In this document: piece after piece, positions 26,401 to 38,600 of the stretch
How the letters are laid out: every line of letters begins with the position of its first letter
Position numbering within the stretch: the first letter of the stretch is position 1
Origin: Liriodendron chinense
Lineage: Eukaryota > Streptophyta > Magnoliopsida > Magnoliales > Magnoliaceae
NCBI GenBank assembly: GCA_003013855.2
Contig: ML058484.1
Coordinates: forward strand, 12,408,215 to 12,472,214
DNA: 64,000 bases
Direction: 5' to 3'
Notes under the pieces: model-generated
Database searches by the model: none
Seen by the model: the letters and a program-made list of their open reading frames with translations, nothing else
Told to the model about the DNA's origin: nothing
Translations under genes and position numbers: made by a program

Positions 26401-29400
26401 ACCCCATCACTCGCACAACCACATCTTATAATCTTAATGCATGAATGCATGAAGTGCAAATATATGCCCGAACACTGGTTTTTTTTATCACAGCCGCCAG
26501 TGAGTGACACCATCACCTCACCCGCACAGACAATGCATGCCATGCCGAACCATGTATGATTAGCCGAGTTATTAGTTATTCCGGTTTAACATTCAGCCGG
26601 TTGGCGAAATCACTGTACCATTGTTTTATCACCAGGCCAATCTGGGACCATCTGGCCTCCTGCGTGGCGAATGCATCTCATCGCCAGTAACCCCTCGACC
26701 CAAGTATGGTTAGACAGTGGCCTGTCAGCCACGCCTAAGCCAAAGCAGAAGGGTCGTCACCCAACCACTAATATAAATAATTAATTCAGAAGTGTGGGCT
26801 TGTTATTCAAATTAACAATAATGCCTGGGTCATTCAAGCAGGGCTCTGGCACGAAACAATTGGCGGGGTATTTGATAGGGCCGTTCGAACAACCCTTTGC
26901 TCAATGGTCACTACGGGGAGGCACCACCCCAGCGTAGGCCGACAGCTCAGGAATAGGTCCTATACCACCATCCCCGGCTCATGAGACTTGGGGATCGATC
27001 ACCGTACGATTTTAAGTGGGCCCATTTTGTGGTAACAATGGTACTTAGGTTCGAATAGAAGCGACAGGTTACACACAACACGCCCAACCCGGAGCCGGGC
27101 CGACACCTTCGACTGAGACGAAGACGGGGAGGCCGGCCTTAGGTGCCCGTGGCCTGCGTGGTCCTCAAACCACAGCTGGTCACCTGCATTCTATCTCCAT
27201 TGACGGTTCCAGTCCCAAAGGGGCGGTCGGCCTCATGCAGCCACCCCTAATTCTCATCCATTTGCTGGGTTAGACAAATCATAGGAAAACACTTCATTAT
27301 GGCAAATTGTTGTATACATCAAGCATAATTTAAGAGCATGAGACATAAATATCAATATACAAGTGATTCTAAGCGTACATGATAGTCCTAAGAGTTCTAC
27401 GCAAGCAAATTTCAACACATAGTCATCATTTGGCATGCTTCTAACATCTCAACAGCAATGACAACAAAATTAATCAAAGATTTGGACATTAACTACATTT
27501 AAAAGCATTTGATGCTAGGCAACCTAGAGGTAAATGGTCCGCACCTTAAATCTCTCGGTTATTTTCAGAAAATCCTACAGAAGGAGGGTTGCATGTTAGA
27601 GAATTGAGGATGAAACTTAAGAGGGGCTGGTGGGGGTTGAGGGATTTACTCCTAACTTACCTTTAGGGCTGACGGAATGAACTAGTGGTGAAGGTTGGCG
27701 TCAACGGAGTTGTAGGAGCGATCCAAGCTTGGTGGAGTGACATGCAAGGTGAGAGTCTAGCTCCAATACTCTCTTCTCCCTTCTCGCAACTTCCCCTCAC
27801 CTCTCACTCTATCTTTCTCAGCAATTTTGAGAGAAAATGAAAGGGGGAGTGCTGGAAAAAAGGGGTATATATATTAGTAAATTGGTAAATATAGCCCTGG
27901 TTGCTGGAGTTTTAAAAAAATGGTCCTCTGAGAGGCTGTCTTGATTATGTAAGGCCCACCTAGTCCATCAGGCCCCAGTTCAGCCCATGGGATAGCCTCC
28001 CCATGGTGAGATCTACCTACGGTTGTGATTTGGTGCAAATCGGATGCGGTGTTTATCGGATATGGGAAGAAGTCTGTTTGACGGTCACCGATCGTCGATT
28101 GGGACCACGGCTTTGGGGACAGGTTAGATGTTATATTTAGACCCTAGGCTCTAAGTTTCATTGACATGTAAAGGTCCTAGTGCACCCAATGTAGGTCACT
28201 GCTTGATCAACGGAGAGTCGATCTTATCCATCAACAACTTTGTGGTCTGAAATCCGATTGAAGCAAACGACCCCATGTTTCAAAGCTGACGTCAAGGACT
28301 ACAATCCCATCGATTTAAATGTCCCAGGGGGGGACCATTGGATTGCCCAAAAGTGGGCCACAAGTCAGTTGACGTTACCTAGGATCTCGAGACGCATGCA
28401 CTTGGACAACCCAACTTGTTCCAGCTAGATCTTAGCTATCTGATGTCCATTTGGGGCGTGTGACCAGTCATTGTGATGGTATCAACGAGTGCTATAAGAT
28501 GTATGATTTGCATTTCAATTTAGATCACAATAAGTGGGCCACAATCCAGCCGTTGAGCTATGTCCAGCTAAGGCGTGCATAGGATGTTTGCATGTCCAAA
28601 ACAGGTGGACCCCATACAATTTTAAATGGGGTCGGTGGTTTGGGGTCCACCTCACATCAAATCTAGACATGGCCCACATGACCTACACGTCAATTGTACC
28701 AAGTGGGCCCCACAAAATAATTTAAGTGGGCCTAAATGGTGACGCGCGATCACATGCACAAGTATGGGTTGGATTTGGATTTAACTGAAGTGGGCTTCAT
28801 ATGGATCCCATATTTGTGGAAAAATCCATGGCAAACATGAATTAGGAAACCATAGTATCCTAATAGAAATATAACACCCCTCAACAGGGCAATATCCTAA
28901 TTGGATGAAGAGAGAGAGAATCAAGGGAAAACAAGTTGGAATGGGAAACTTCCAAAGTGACTTGCATGAGGGGGAAGGGGTGCCATATGGCACCACTTTT
29001 GCAGGCTTGGATCCGTACGAGCTGTTTGTACGGCGGGCCTTGTTGTAGGCCACGTGGGCATGATCCCTTCCAACCATTCTCTTCTCATGCTTCTAAACCC
29101 CATGGTTACACACTCCATCTCTTCGTCCAACAACCATGGCCCATGAATTCATATGGATGGTGTGGAACTCGTGGTGCAAGAGCCTACGTAAACACTATCA
29201 TCTGGTGAATCTGGGCCCACCATGATGGACCTCAAGGTATGTATAACATGTGTAATGATTCTCTCATCAAAACTATCAATGTACATGGCTCATCTCATGT
29301 AAACAATGAGAACCATTCGAAATATGAAACCTTCCATCATAGCCCATCGATACCACATCTGCACAATCCAAAACTATTAAATGAAAAGGCTATATCCATA

Positions 29401-32400
29401 AGATGGAATAGATGAGAGAGGAGCGAACGTAGGTTTTGAGAGCTTGGGAGGGTAATGTTGTCATTTTAAATTGTTGGTAGGGATATTTTCATCAACATTC
29501 ATCCAAAAGTTTAAGGGAAAATCACTTTCCACATTCAATGATTAGTGATAAGTGGAGGGTCGGCGGTTGAAAAAACCCATAAATTTTCAATGACAATTGA
29601 AATTAAGTGCTTATTTTTTTATTTTTTATTTTTTGCATTTACAAAACAGTCTGAAATTTGAAAATCATTGAAAATCACAATTTTTAATAGTAAGTGCTAA
29701 AATTAAGTTTTACCAAACGACACCTTAAATTAAAAACTTTGCTCATAACCAATATTGACAAATCTCATCCTCAACAATTATTTGTTTAAAAATTTATAGT
29801 GAGATTTTCAAATTTTGAGGGTTTTCTTGGTATATTATCAGGAAAATCTCGCTAAAAACAAAAAATAAAAATAATTAATATCAATTAATAAATAATTTTA
29901 AATATAATATGAATTGTTTAAAATTTTAAATATTGAAATAGTGAAATTATTTAGATAAAAGCATGAATATTGAAAGCTACCGAAATTTTGAAAATCATCA
30001 TCATCATCTAAACCTTATCCCAATTGATTGGGGTGGGCTACATGAATCCTGTTCTGCCATTCCACTCTTCAAGCACAAACCTTCATTTACTGACATTTTG
30101 AAGGAAAAAAAAAATCATGAGAATTTCAAAATCTAGGCACACAAATCATTGGTATTTTCCGAAAGGGATGCTAAATGGCCACTTTGGGTTATTGTATATT
30201 TGTATTGCTCAGTCATCTGCTATTACACATTTTCTTTGTGGGGATATATTATTACTCCATGGATGTTGGTATACAACTTCCTTGCTTTGTACACTCCGTA
30301 TAGTTTATATTCATGTCCAGTCACATGTACCAGCATGGTATTTTTTATCATGACCTCTACATTTCAATGATCTTGTTTGAATAAAGGTTCTCTTTTCCCT
30401 CCATTAATGTTTGTATGTGCACACAGGATCTTGCTATTCAGTCGACTTACGTGGTAATCACTCATGCGTGGAGAACTCGATGCGGCACCATTGTCCCATT
30501 TGTTATGAGGTCCATGTTCATGAACTACTATTTTCTTCCGAAATTGAAATTATGCAAATATTAAAAGGTTCCATGGCTATGCTGCAGTATCTTTTTGACT
30601 CCTTGAAAGATACAACAGTTCTCAAATGTGGGCACACGATGCATTTGGAATGTTTCCAAGAGATGACAAAGCGCTACCAGTAAGGCTTCTTGTTACGTCA
30701 TGTTTTATTCTTCTTTCTTCTTCTTGTTCTTTTATTTGTTCATATAGCACTTTGGATAACTTGTCTTATGTTCTGTCCCCAGATATTCATGTCCGATATG
30801 CTCCAAGTCGGTGATTGACATGACCAAATACTGGAAGAGAATAGATGAGGAGGTAAGAGCACAATATTCATACACCATTTGAGCCCCCACAAAAAAGGCG
30901 CTTAGTGGCCCAATAAATATGCGTGTATTGATCAGTGGGTAGCTGCAGATAAATACCAATCAATTTTCCTAACAAATGTTGTCTATATCCCTGGAATTAA
31001 TGGGTGAAAGTCGAAGGGGCATACTATCTTTCTAGAACTGGAAACTCCCTCAAATTGTGGAGAGAAGTTACTTTAGTTCTGAAAGTTTGGCTGCTAATGC
31101 CTGTTGGATGTTGGCAAGCCAGAACTTGGTAAGCCAAGTTTCACATAATCAACTTGGAATGACATGCCTAACTTCTCCCCTTGCTATTGAGATTACAAAT
31201 GGTTGATACCTTTTTCCTCTCAAATAGATAAGCAGATCCATGAAATTTAGATTAGTGGTCGTTTGGCAGCACAGATTTGGATTTTTACTTGAGAATTCAA
31301 ATCCTGGATTTTGCATTCTTTCAGTTGCATTTGGCAGCCTAGATTTTCAATCCTTTGGAATCTAGAAATTATGTTTGGCAGCCTGGATTTTAACTTAAGG
31401 GGGCCTTAAAAGAGAGGAGGAAACCACACTAATGACAGTTGGAGAGGATTTAAAATTCAGGAATTTGCACCCTAAAACTCGTGGATTTTCGAAGAGGTCC
31501 TTTTGAGGATTTTCAATCAAGTTGGATATGAAATCTAGGATTTTGAGGGGTGCCAAACATGATTTGGATTGAAAATCCTGAATTCCAATTCCTAACTGCC
31601 CAAAATTCATGCGGCCAAACAACCCTTAAGAGTGCATTTAGTTTCACCAAATATCATGAAACTTCATGATTCATCAATCTTATTTGGTGCAAAATTTCAT
31701 GATATTTCATTTTTTTGAAAGGTGCAATATTATTAAGAAGAAAAAAAATAACAAACAAGAAAAAGAAAAGCAACAGGGGAACGGAAAACAGACAGACACC
31801 GAAAAAAAAGAAGAGAAACAGCCCCTAAGCAAAATGGAACCCTTAGCTAAGGGGCCCAATCCCTAAAGAAGACTAAAACCCGAGAGAAAACAACAGCTAC
31901 AGAAGAGGATCTGCTTCTGAAACATCTATTATTACGCTCCGCCCAAACAGCCCAAAGAACCACCAGAAAAATAGCACGCCACTTTCTTCTACCCAATCCT
32001 CCCCCGGGATCAGCATGCCATTGGGAGATAAGGTTGTCAATGGAGGAAGGCATTAACCACGAAACCCCAACGATCTTCAGAACATTCCACCAGACTGCTG
32101 ACGTAAATTCACAGCGGATGAGAAGATGATCCACTGTTTCTTCCGCTTTAAGGCAAAGCGGACAGCCATTAGGAATCTGCACCCCTCTTTTTCTGAGATT
32201 ATCAATAGTCAAGATTCTGCTTTTGCCCGCTAGCCATCCGAAAGCCGCAACCTTCAGGGGAACTTCATAACGCCAAAGAGCCTTAGTTAACCGGTCGGTG
32301 CAGCAAGGACCGGAGAACTCCATAATTTCATGATATTTCATGACATTAGGTGCAACCGAAAACAGCCTTAGTTAAAAGCAGGATCTTTCGTATTGTTTTT

Positions 32401-32621
32401 CTTGAAGATAATTACCGTCTCGTTCCTTCTTATCAGAAAGAAAGTGCCAGGGTAACATTCACTGGATGTATTATATGATTTAATGATGCAATGTCTACAA
32501 GAGAACTGATCATCTACAGCTGGTTGTATGGTACAACCCGTTTTTTATGCCTTTGGAACTTTTGGTTTCTACTTTTTCCCTTAAAAAATTATTAATTAAT
32601 AAATTTTCAGTTATCCTTTCA

Positions 32622-32680
<59 letters not shown>

Positions 32681-35600
32681 TCGTAATGTAAGTTCGTCTC
32701 CTACTAGTTCTAGGTGGTTGGTTTGCTGTCCAGACTACGTGTTGTCCTAACGAAGTTGATGCCCTTAAATTTTTGCAGGGAACTTCTAATATATTATTTG
32801 TTTGCCTTATGCTAGTTGTTTTGCTTGATTAAATGATGCTTATCCATTGAAATATTTTGACTTGATTGATTTTTCTTCTTCTTGAGGTTGTACTATGAGA
32901 ATTACTAGTGCATCTGTTTTGGGTTAGGGCATCTCTTTGCTGTCATTTTCACATAGAAGTGTTTTCTTTTTGGGTTTTTCCCATACAGCCGCTTGCGTTT
33001 TGGCTTATAGACAATTCAGAGTCCACTTCTAAAGTATTTCCAAAAATCCGCTCAAGCTTTTCACCGCTAGTAATATACACACTTGTTGTCAGTAACCATA
33101 TGTATCCCATACTGTTTTTTCAAAATGACAGAATTGCCCAACAGTTGAAACCCCTCACCTACCAACCCCACTGATGTAGGATGCCCTAATTATGATGCAT
33201 GCTCATGAACACAATTAAATCAGTGGAATTAAAAGACAATAACAATATAAAATCTAGCGGTAATCATCATGAACTAAGAAGATCACAAGGAACATGCAAT
33301 GGAACGGGCCATTCATCACAACCATGAAGTATGAGATTCAAGTATCACTATGGTTGGATCCGGTGAGGGATGGAACCTCCCGATCTTGCATGGCTATAAC
33401 CCAATCAATTAAGAGGAATCTCTAATCCAGGAAATCAAGGGATTTGAAAAAATCTGAAACTTAGGGTTTAGGATCAAAATCAGATTTTGGGGATTGAGGT
33501 TAGCAAAACAAATAAATTAGGAAAGATAGAATTACCTGGAAGAAGGATAGGAGGGGCACAAGAAGCAAGTAAAAGAAAGAGGGATCAAGGAAGAAGAAAC
33601 ATCACCATGAGAGAGAAAGAGGAAGAGAGAAGCTCCAAGAGGCTTTTCGTTAATCAATAATCAAAGTTCAATTCGAGTTTAGGGCCCAGCCCTCTTAAAT
33701 AAGCATTAAAACTAGTAAAAAGACTAAACTACCCTCAAAGTTTAAGTAAAAACGTGTAAATAACAAAAGTGCGGGGAAGTTGCAGCCTGAAGTCGTCCGA
33801 AAACCTCCAGAGAGGTTCGGGCGCTCGGAAGACAAAATTCGGGCGCCCGAAGGCTATGGTCGGGCGCCCGAAATCTTCAGTTCTTCGGTCTTCTTTCTCC
33901 TTTCTTCCTTCACATGTGTCTTCCCTGAGTGGGGTCTTTTATGTGTCTGATTACATGTGGAAGGTCTTCAGCTCCTCAATAGTCGCCTATCCACAAGGAT
34001 GGTACTTGTGGTTGGCGCTTTCTTCGTTGGTACACCTTGAATGCTTTTGTGTCCGCATCACCCACCCAAGCCTTTACCATGGTAAATGCAACCTAACCTA
34101 ACCCTCCTATCCTTCTCCCCCCTCTCCCTCTTGCCCCTCTCGCCTTCCAACGTGTGACATGTGTGGGGATTCTTAGCCATGTGGCACTCGGGTCCCACCA
34201 TAAAGATCAGCTGGCTTGAAAATCAAGCCAGTTCATACATCAGTCAAGCCACACTGGTTGAAGTCAATGGATCGCCAAAGATATGACCTAGCATACAAAT
34301 GTGGCACACCTAATGAGTTGACTAGCTTGACCTTGGGAGCAGGTGATCAACATTGTGGGGCCCACATTTTGCCCGGTTTGGAAGCCTGCACATGCTGGCT
34401 GGTACAAAGATGCATTACGCAAACTCAGGAATGAATATTTTTGCAATTATATTTGATCATCCACATTAGTAGAACGAAGTCAGGGAAGAAATGGTGGCCC
34501 CTCCTCCCACTTCGTCTTTTTTTATTTGGAATTATTTGATACTCTGACTGCATGTGACACAGGAGCTTAGAAATTGTGCACAAGGCATAAATTAACTCAA
34601 ATTGAACCGAGTAAATTGCGGAACTTTTATTGTCGCTCAAGTCAAAGTCTCAAAAATCAGATTCGTTGGGCAATCCTAACCTTTTATTCGTGGACACTTG
34701 CATGCTAAAATTGGATACTTTTCATTGTGAACCGTCCAATAGTTGTCCACTGATTTGGCAGTCTGGTAATTAAATAAGTGTAAATTTTTTTGGGTCACTG
34801 ATACATCTAAACCACTATCCATGATTTGGGCAGTTTAATTTGAATTATTTGTACTCGAAGTATGCACTAAGTAATTCGTAAGTTCCCATGTATCATCCAT
34901 CACACTTTGCCAAAGTCTCTCTCTCTCTCCCTCTCCTTTTTTATTTTACTTCTACCCATTATTTTGCCGGAGAAAAGACATGGCCTACCGTATCACTCCC
35001 ATTTGTGACCTGTCACAATTACCACCACACATGGTGGGCCCCATTGTCGATCAGACAATCCACGGTGATGTTTAGCTACTGGATGATTAAAACAAAAGGG
35101 CAGTTTCTCTTGGTTTAAACTGTTTATTCAGAGATGGAGGTTCATATCTCCCCAAAATCTGCACACCAGTAAACTCATATCAGAATTCAACCCGGCCTAA
35201 AAATCAAATATCTGGTTATGTTCAATCTGTTTTTGATCTCTCTCCCTGTCAGCATTAGTATCCCATTATAATAACTGATAGTGATCCAACTCTTCTCATA
35301 GGACCTGTAGAGTGGAGTAATATGTGGCCAAACTTTTTTTTCCCTGACAGATGGTAACAATCTCTTGACGTAAGTGATAGACACAAGCAATATTTTGTCA
35401 CTGGGAGTAAGTTCTGGTAACTTTATACTAGATTTTTTAAAAAAAGTTTTTTATTTTTATTTTTGTATGTAGGAACAGAAAACCTCTACTAATCTGTGGT
35501 TTCATAGAATTAAAAAACCAAGACATCGCCATTAAATTTTCTTGCTTCCCACTAATCGTTTGAGGAATTGTCCATAACTGGTTCTCTAACCCAATCATTC

Positions 35601-38600
35601 ACATAGCCTAGTTTTCCTCACTTGCCAATATACATCTCGATGGATTGAGACCATTCAAGGAAATTTGTGCCATCCAACTTCACAGTTGTGAGTGGCCCAC
35701 TAGGGGTTGTCACTATAAAAACCTATTGTAGAAATGGAACTTGAGTCCCCGGAAATGGATGAACTTGTAGCCTTGAGACTGGAAGTCGACATCTTCCCAC
35801 AAAATAATCCTTATATATTCACAATGAGTAACAAAAAATCTTAACCAAAAAAAAGAAAGGAAAAAAAAGAAAGAAAGAAGAAGAAGAAGAAGTAGAAGAA
35901 GAAGAAATGTTTTATCATTGAAGACATGGGTGGATGTGGTAAGAAAAGATTTTATGACCTATGTTCTCATTGAAGATATGGCCCTCGGTAGAGTGGAATG
36001 GCGGAACAAGGTTCTTATAACCAACCTCATTGGGATAAGCCTTAGATGATGATGATGAACGCTTTCTAAATCAAAGTTCCTTGGATTCTTTATTGGACGC
36101 GTAAAGCAGAGCAAAAGTGGATTAGGATTTGTGTGGTAGAAGATGATGCTGATCGGACCAAAATAAGGCCAAAACAGTGAAGCAATCAATGATCCCAATC
36201 CAACCATTATGGGAAGAATAAGCCACGGTCACCCCTCAGATCCCATGCCTGGATGGTGGCTAGAGGGGGATTAGTTAGATCGACAGTCGAGATTACATAT
36301 GAAAAAGGGAACCCTTTTTTTTTTTTTTTTTTTACTTTTTCTTTGTACCTCTTATGTATGGGCTCACACATTTTTCTCCTTAAGGTTTGGTGAAAGAGAC
36401 TTCTCTTTATATAAGGTAGAGTGATAGACTTGTGGTTGGATAGGGAATCTTCCCATGAAAGGAAATTTCCTATGTTTAATTAGAAAAAAATTAAGGGAAT
36501 ATTTTCCAAGAAGGACTTTCTTTGAAAGTGCCTACCATGTGAAGCAGTAGAAAATAAATGGGCGTTGAAGATGAAAAGGAAAGTAGTAAGTTGAGTGGAC
36601 CTTTGGCACTGGTATGGGACAAAACCTAAGGATCTAAAAAACCTTTGAATCCAACACCCTCCTGAACCGCAACATAACAAGATAAATATTCTGCTTCCAT
36701 GGATGAAAGAGCGATCGTCGTCTGCTTCTAACTAGACCAAGAAATCACACCTCATCTTAACAAGAACATGAAACCTTTTATGGATTTCTCCTCTTTTGGA
36801 TCATCTCCCCAAGTGGCATTAGAAAATCCTTGCACCATAGGTTCAATTCCTTGGTAACATAGCACCAGATCTCATCCCTCTCAGATATCAAAAGATTCAC
36901 TTGACAGCTTGCCAATGACTATCGTTAGGGTTATTTTGGTAATGACTCGCTAACCCCACTGCATAACAAATATTGGGTTGATTGCACAACAGTACATACG
37001 CGAGACTGCCCACGACAATTGCGTAAGGAACCGAGGATTTCAGCATAAACCCGGGGATACATCGACATTCTCAACTTGCAATACTTATTTATAGGAGCGT
37101 ACTGGTATGGAATTTCTCCATCGTAAGACGCTCTAAGATCTTCTGAATGTAACTACTCTGGGTGGCTAAAAACTTTTTAGAATGGTTTCTACATATTTGA
37201 AGTCCCAACGCAAAATTGGCTTACCCCATATCTTTCATCTCAAAATTTGGGGAAAGTCAACTCTTAGTTGCTACCGGTAACCCCATATATTCTCTACGAG
37301 TAAGATATCATCAATGTACAAAAATAGGTTCACAAAATGGTTATTTGATTGCTTAACATAAACGCAATGATCCTCATCCACCATTGAGAAACCCAAGGAT
37401 GTGGTTGTCAAATGGAACCTCAAATACCACCGTCAAATGATTGCTTTAGTCCATAGATAGATTTAGAAAGCTTACACACTTGACTCTCTTATCCTTTCTT
37501 GACATATCCAGTCAGTTGTTGCATATAAATATCTTCTGTCAAATCGTCATTTAGAAAAGCAGTCTTGACATCCATATGGGGCAATGCAAGATCCAAGTAC
37601 GCGGTAATGGACATGATCATTCGGATGAAGGAAAACTTTGCCATTGGAGAGGCCTCCTCATAGTTCATGCCCCGTTTTAAGTAAACCTCTCCACCACTAG
37701 TTGGGCCTTAAACTTGTCCGTTGACATGTTTGCTTTACTTTTATCTTTAGCACCCATTCATTATCTATTGCGTTACATGGTATAATGTGGCACTTTCCAA
37801 GAGTGCCCTTTTTGGGAAATATCCCCTTGATTTCCCTCTGCTAAAAATAGGAACTTCTCTTTCCTCAGAAGATTTCGTATCTTACCTCAAGTTTCTCTCC
37901 ACTTTATATAAAGGGAAATCTCTTTCAATCGTAAGGAGAAAAAGAAAAAAGAAAAAAGAAGAGTGCCCATATATATGGGGTGGAGAGAAAAAGTAAGAGA
38001 GAAACTAAAAGGAGAGTTCCAACGTAATTGCAATCATCGAGCTAACCGATCCTCCTCTGGCCACCATCCAGGCCATTGGATTTAAAGGGTGAACGTTGCA
38101 GATTCTTTCCATTGTAGTTGGATTGCAGATCACCAGGTTGCTTCACCATTTTGGCTTTGTTTTTTGTCTGATCCGCATTGTTGTTATAGCCTCACAAATC
38201 ATGACAGCTTCTGCTCCTATTTCCATATCTAACATTCATGTCAAAGTTATACTCATGTGGCTTCAATGGTCAAGATCTACATTTGTTGAATAAAAGAAAT
38301 CTGTATTTATTTATTTGTTTGTTTATTTTTCAAGGTTTTTTTTTTTTTTTTGTAAGAAAAGAAAAAGAAAAGAAAGAAAGAAAGAAAAAGAAAAAAACGG
38401 ATAGCACCATTGAGGCGCTCACTGTGCTTTACGTGGAGGGTGGTGATCCTTTGCCAACTGTTGGAATCCTAAGGAGTGGCCCGGTGACTGGCCACCAACA
38501 AGCCGGCGGTTACTGCATCATTTGCTAGGATTTCTGCAACCTTGTGGATTCCATTGTTTTACCTAAAAAATAAAATTTCCTATGTTTAAAGTGAGATAAA

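Larger units (their letters stand above)
25012..29724. mobile_element. Large PIF/Harbinger-type element, diverged, with acquired interior
   Basis: The right end TTTTACCAAACGACACC is followed by TTA. The last 300 bp match the right end of the element at 16022-17714 (GGGATATTTTC, TTGAAAATCA, AATTAAGTTTTACCAAAC). The left end near 25012 (CGCCATTCGGTAAAAT, TGAATTTTAGTACC) matches that element's left end. The left TTA is not conserved. The interior, over 4 kb, holds a giant-LTR fragment and other non-coding sequence. No transposase is visible. Confidence 0.6.
11457..30426 (+). other. Intron 7 of the CHY-RING gene, about 19 kb
   Basis: The donor is GTATGT after AAGTGCG at 11456 and the acceptor is CACACAG before 30427. 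It contains a LINE with two nested DNA transposons, a reverse copia fragment, an LTR-like segment with palindromes, a large PIF-type element and a SINE-like repeat. About 11457-12900 holds no recognised element apart from a local duplication at 11880-12100 (shared TTTGAAGTG/ACAATCGGGCCCATCAGATC-like words). Confidence 0.88.

Noticed and set aside
30411..30683. Single 90-codon ORF over the RING region
   Set aside because: It retains the short intron between exons 8 and 9. Splicing 30509 to 30588 gives the uninterrupted family sequence, so the ORF is not the real protein.
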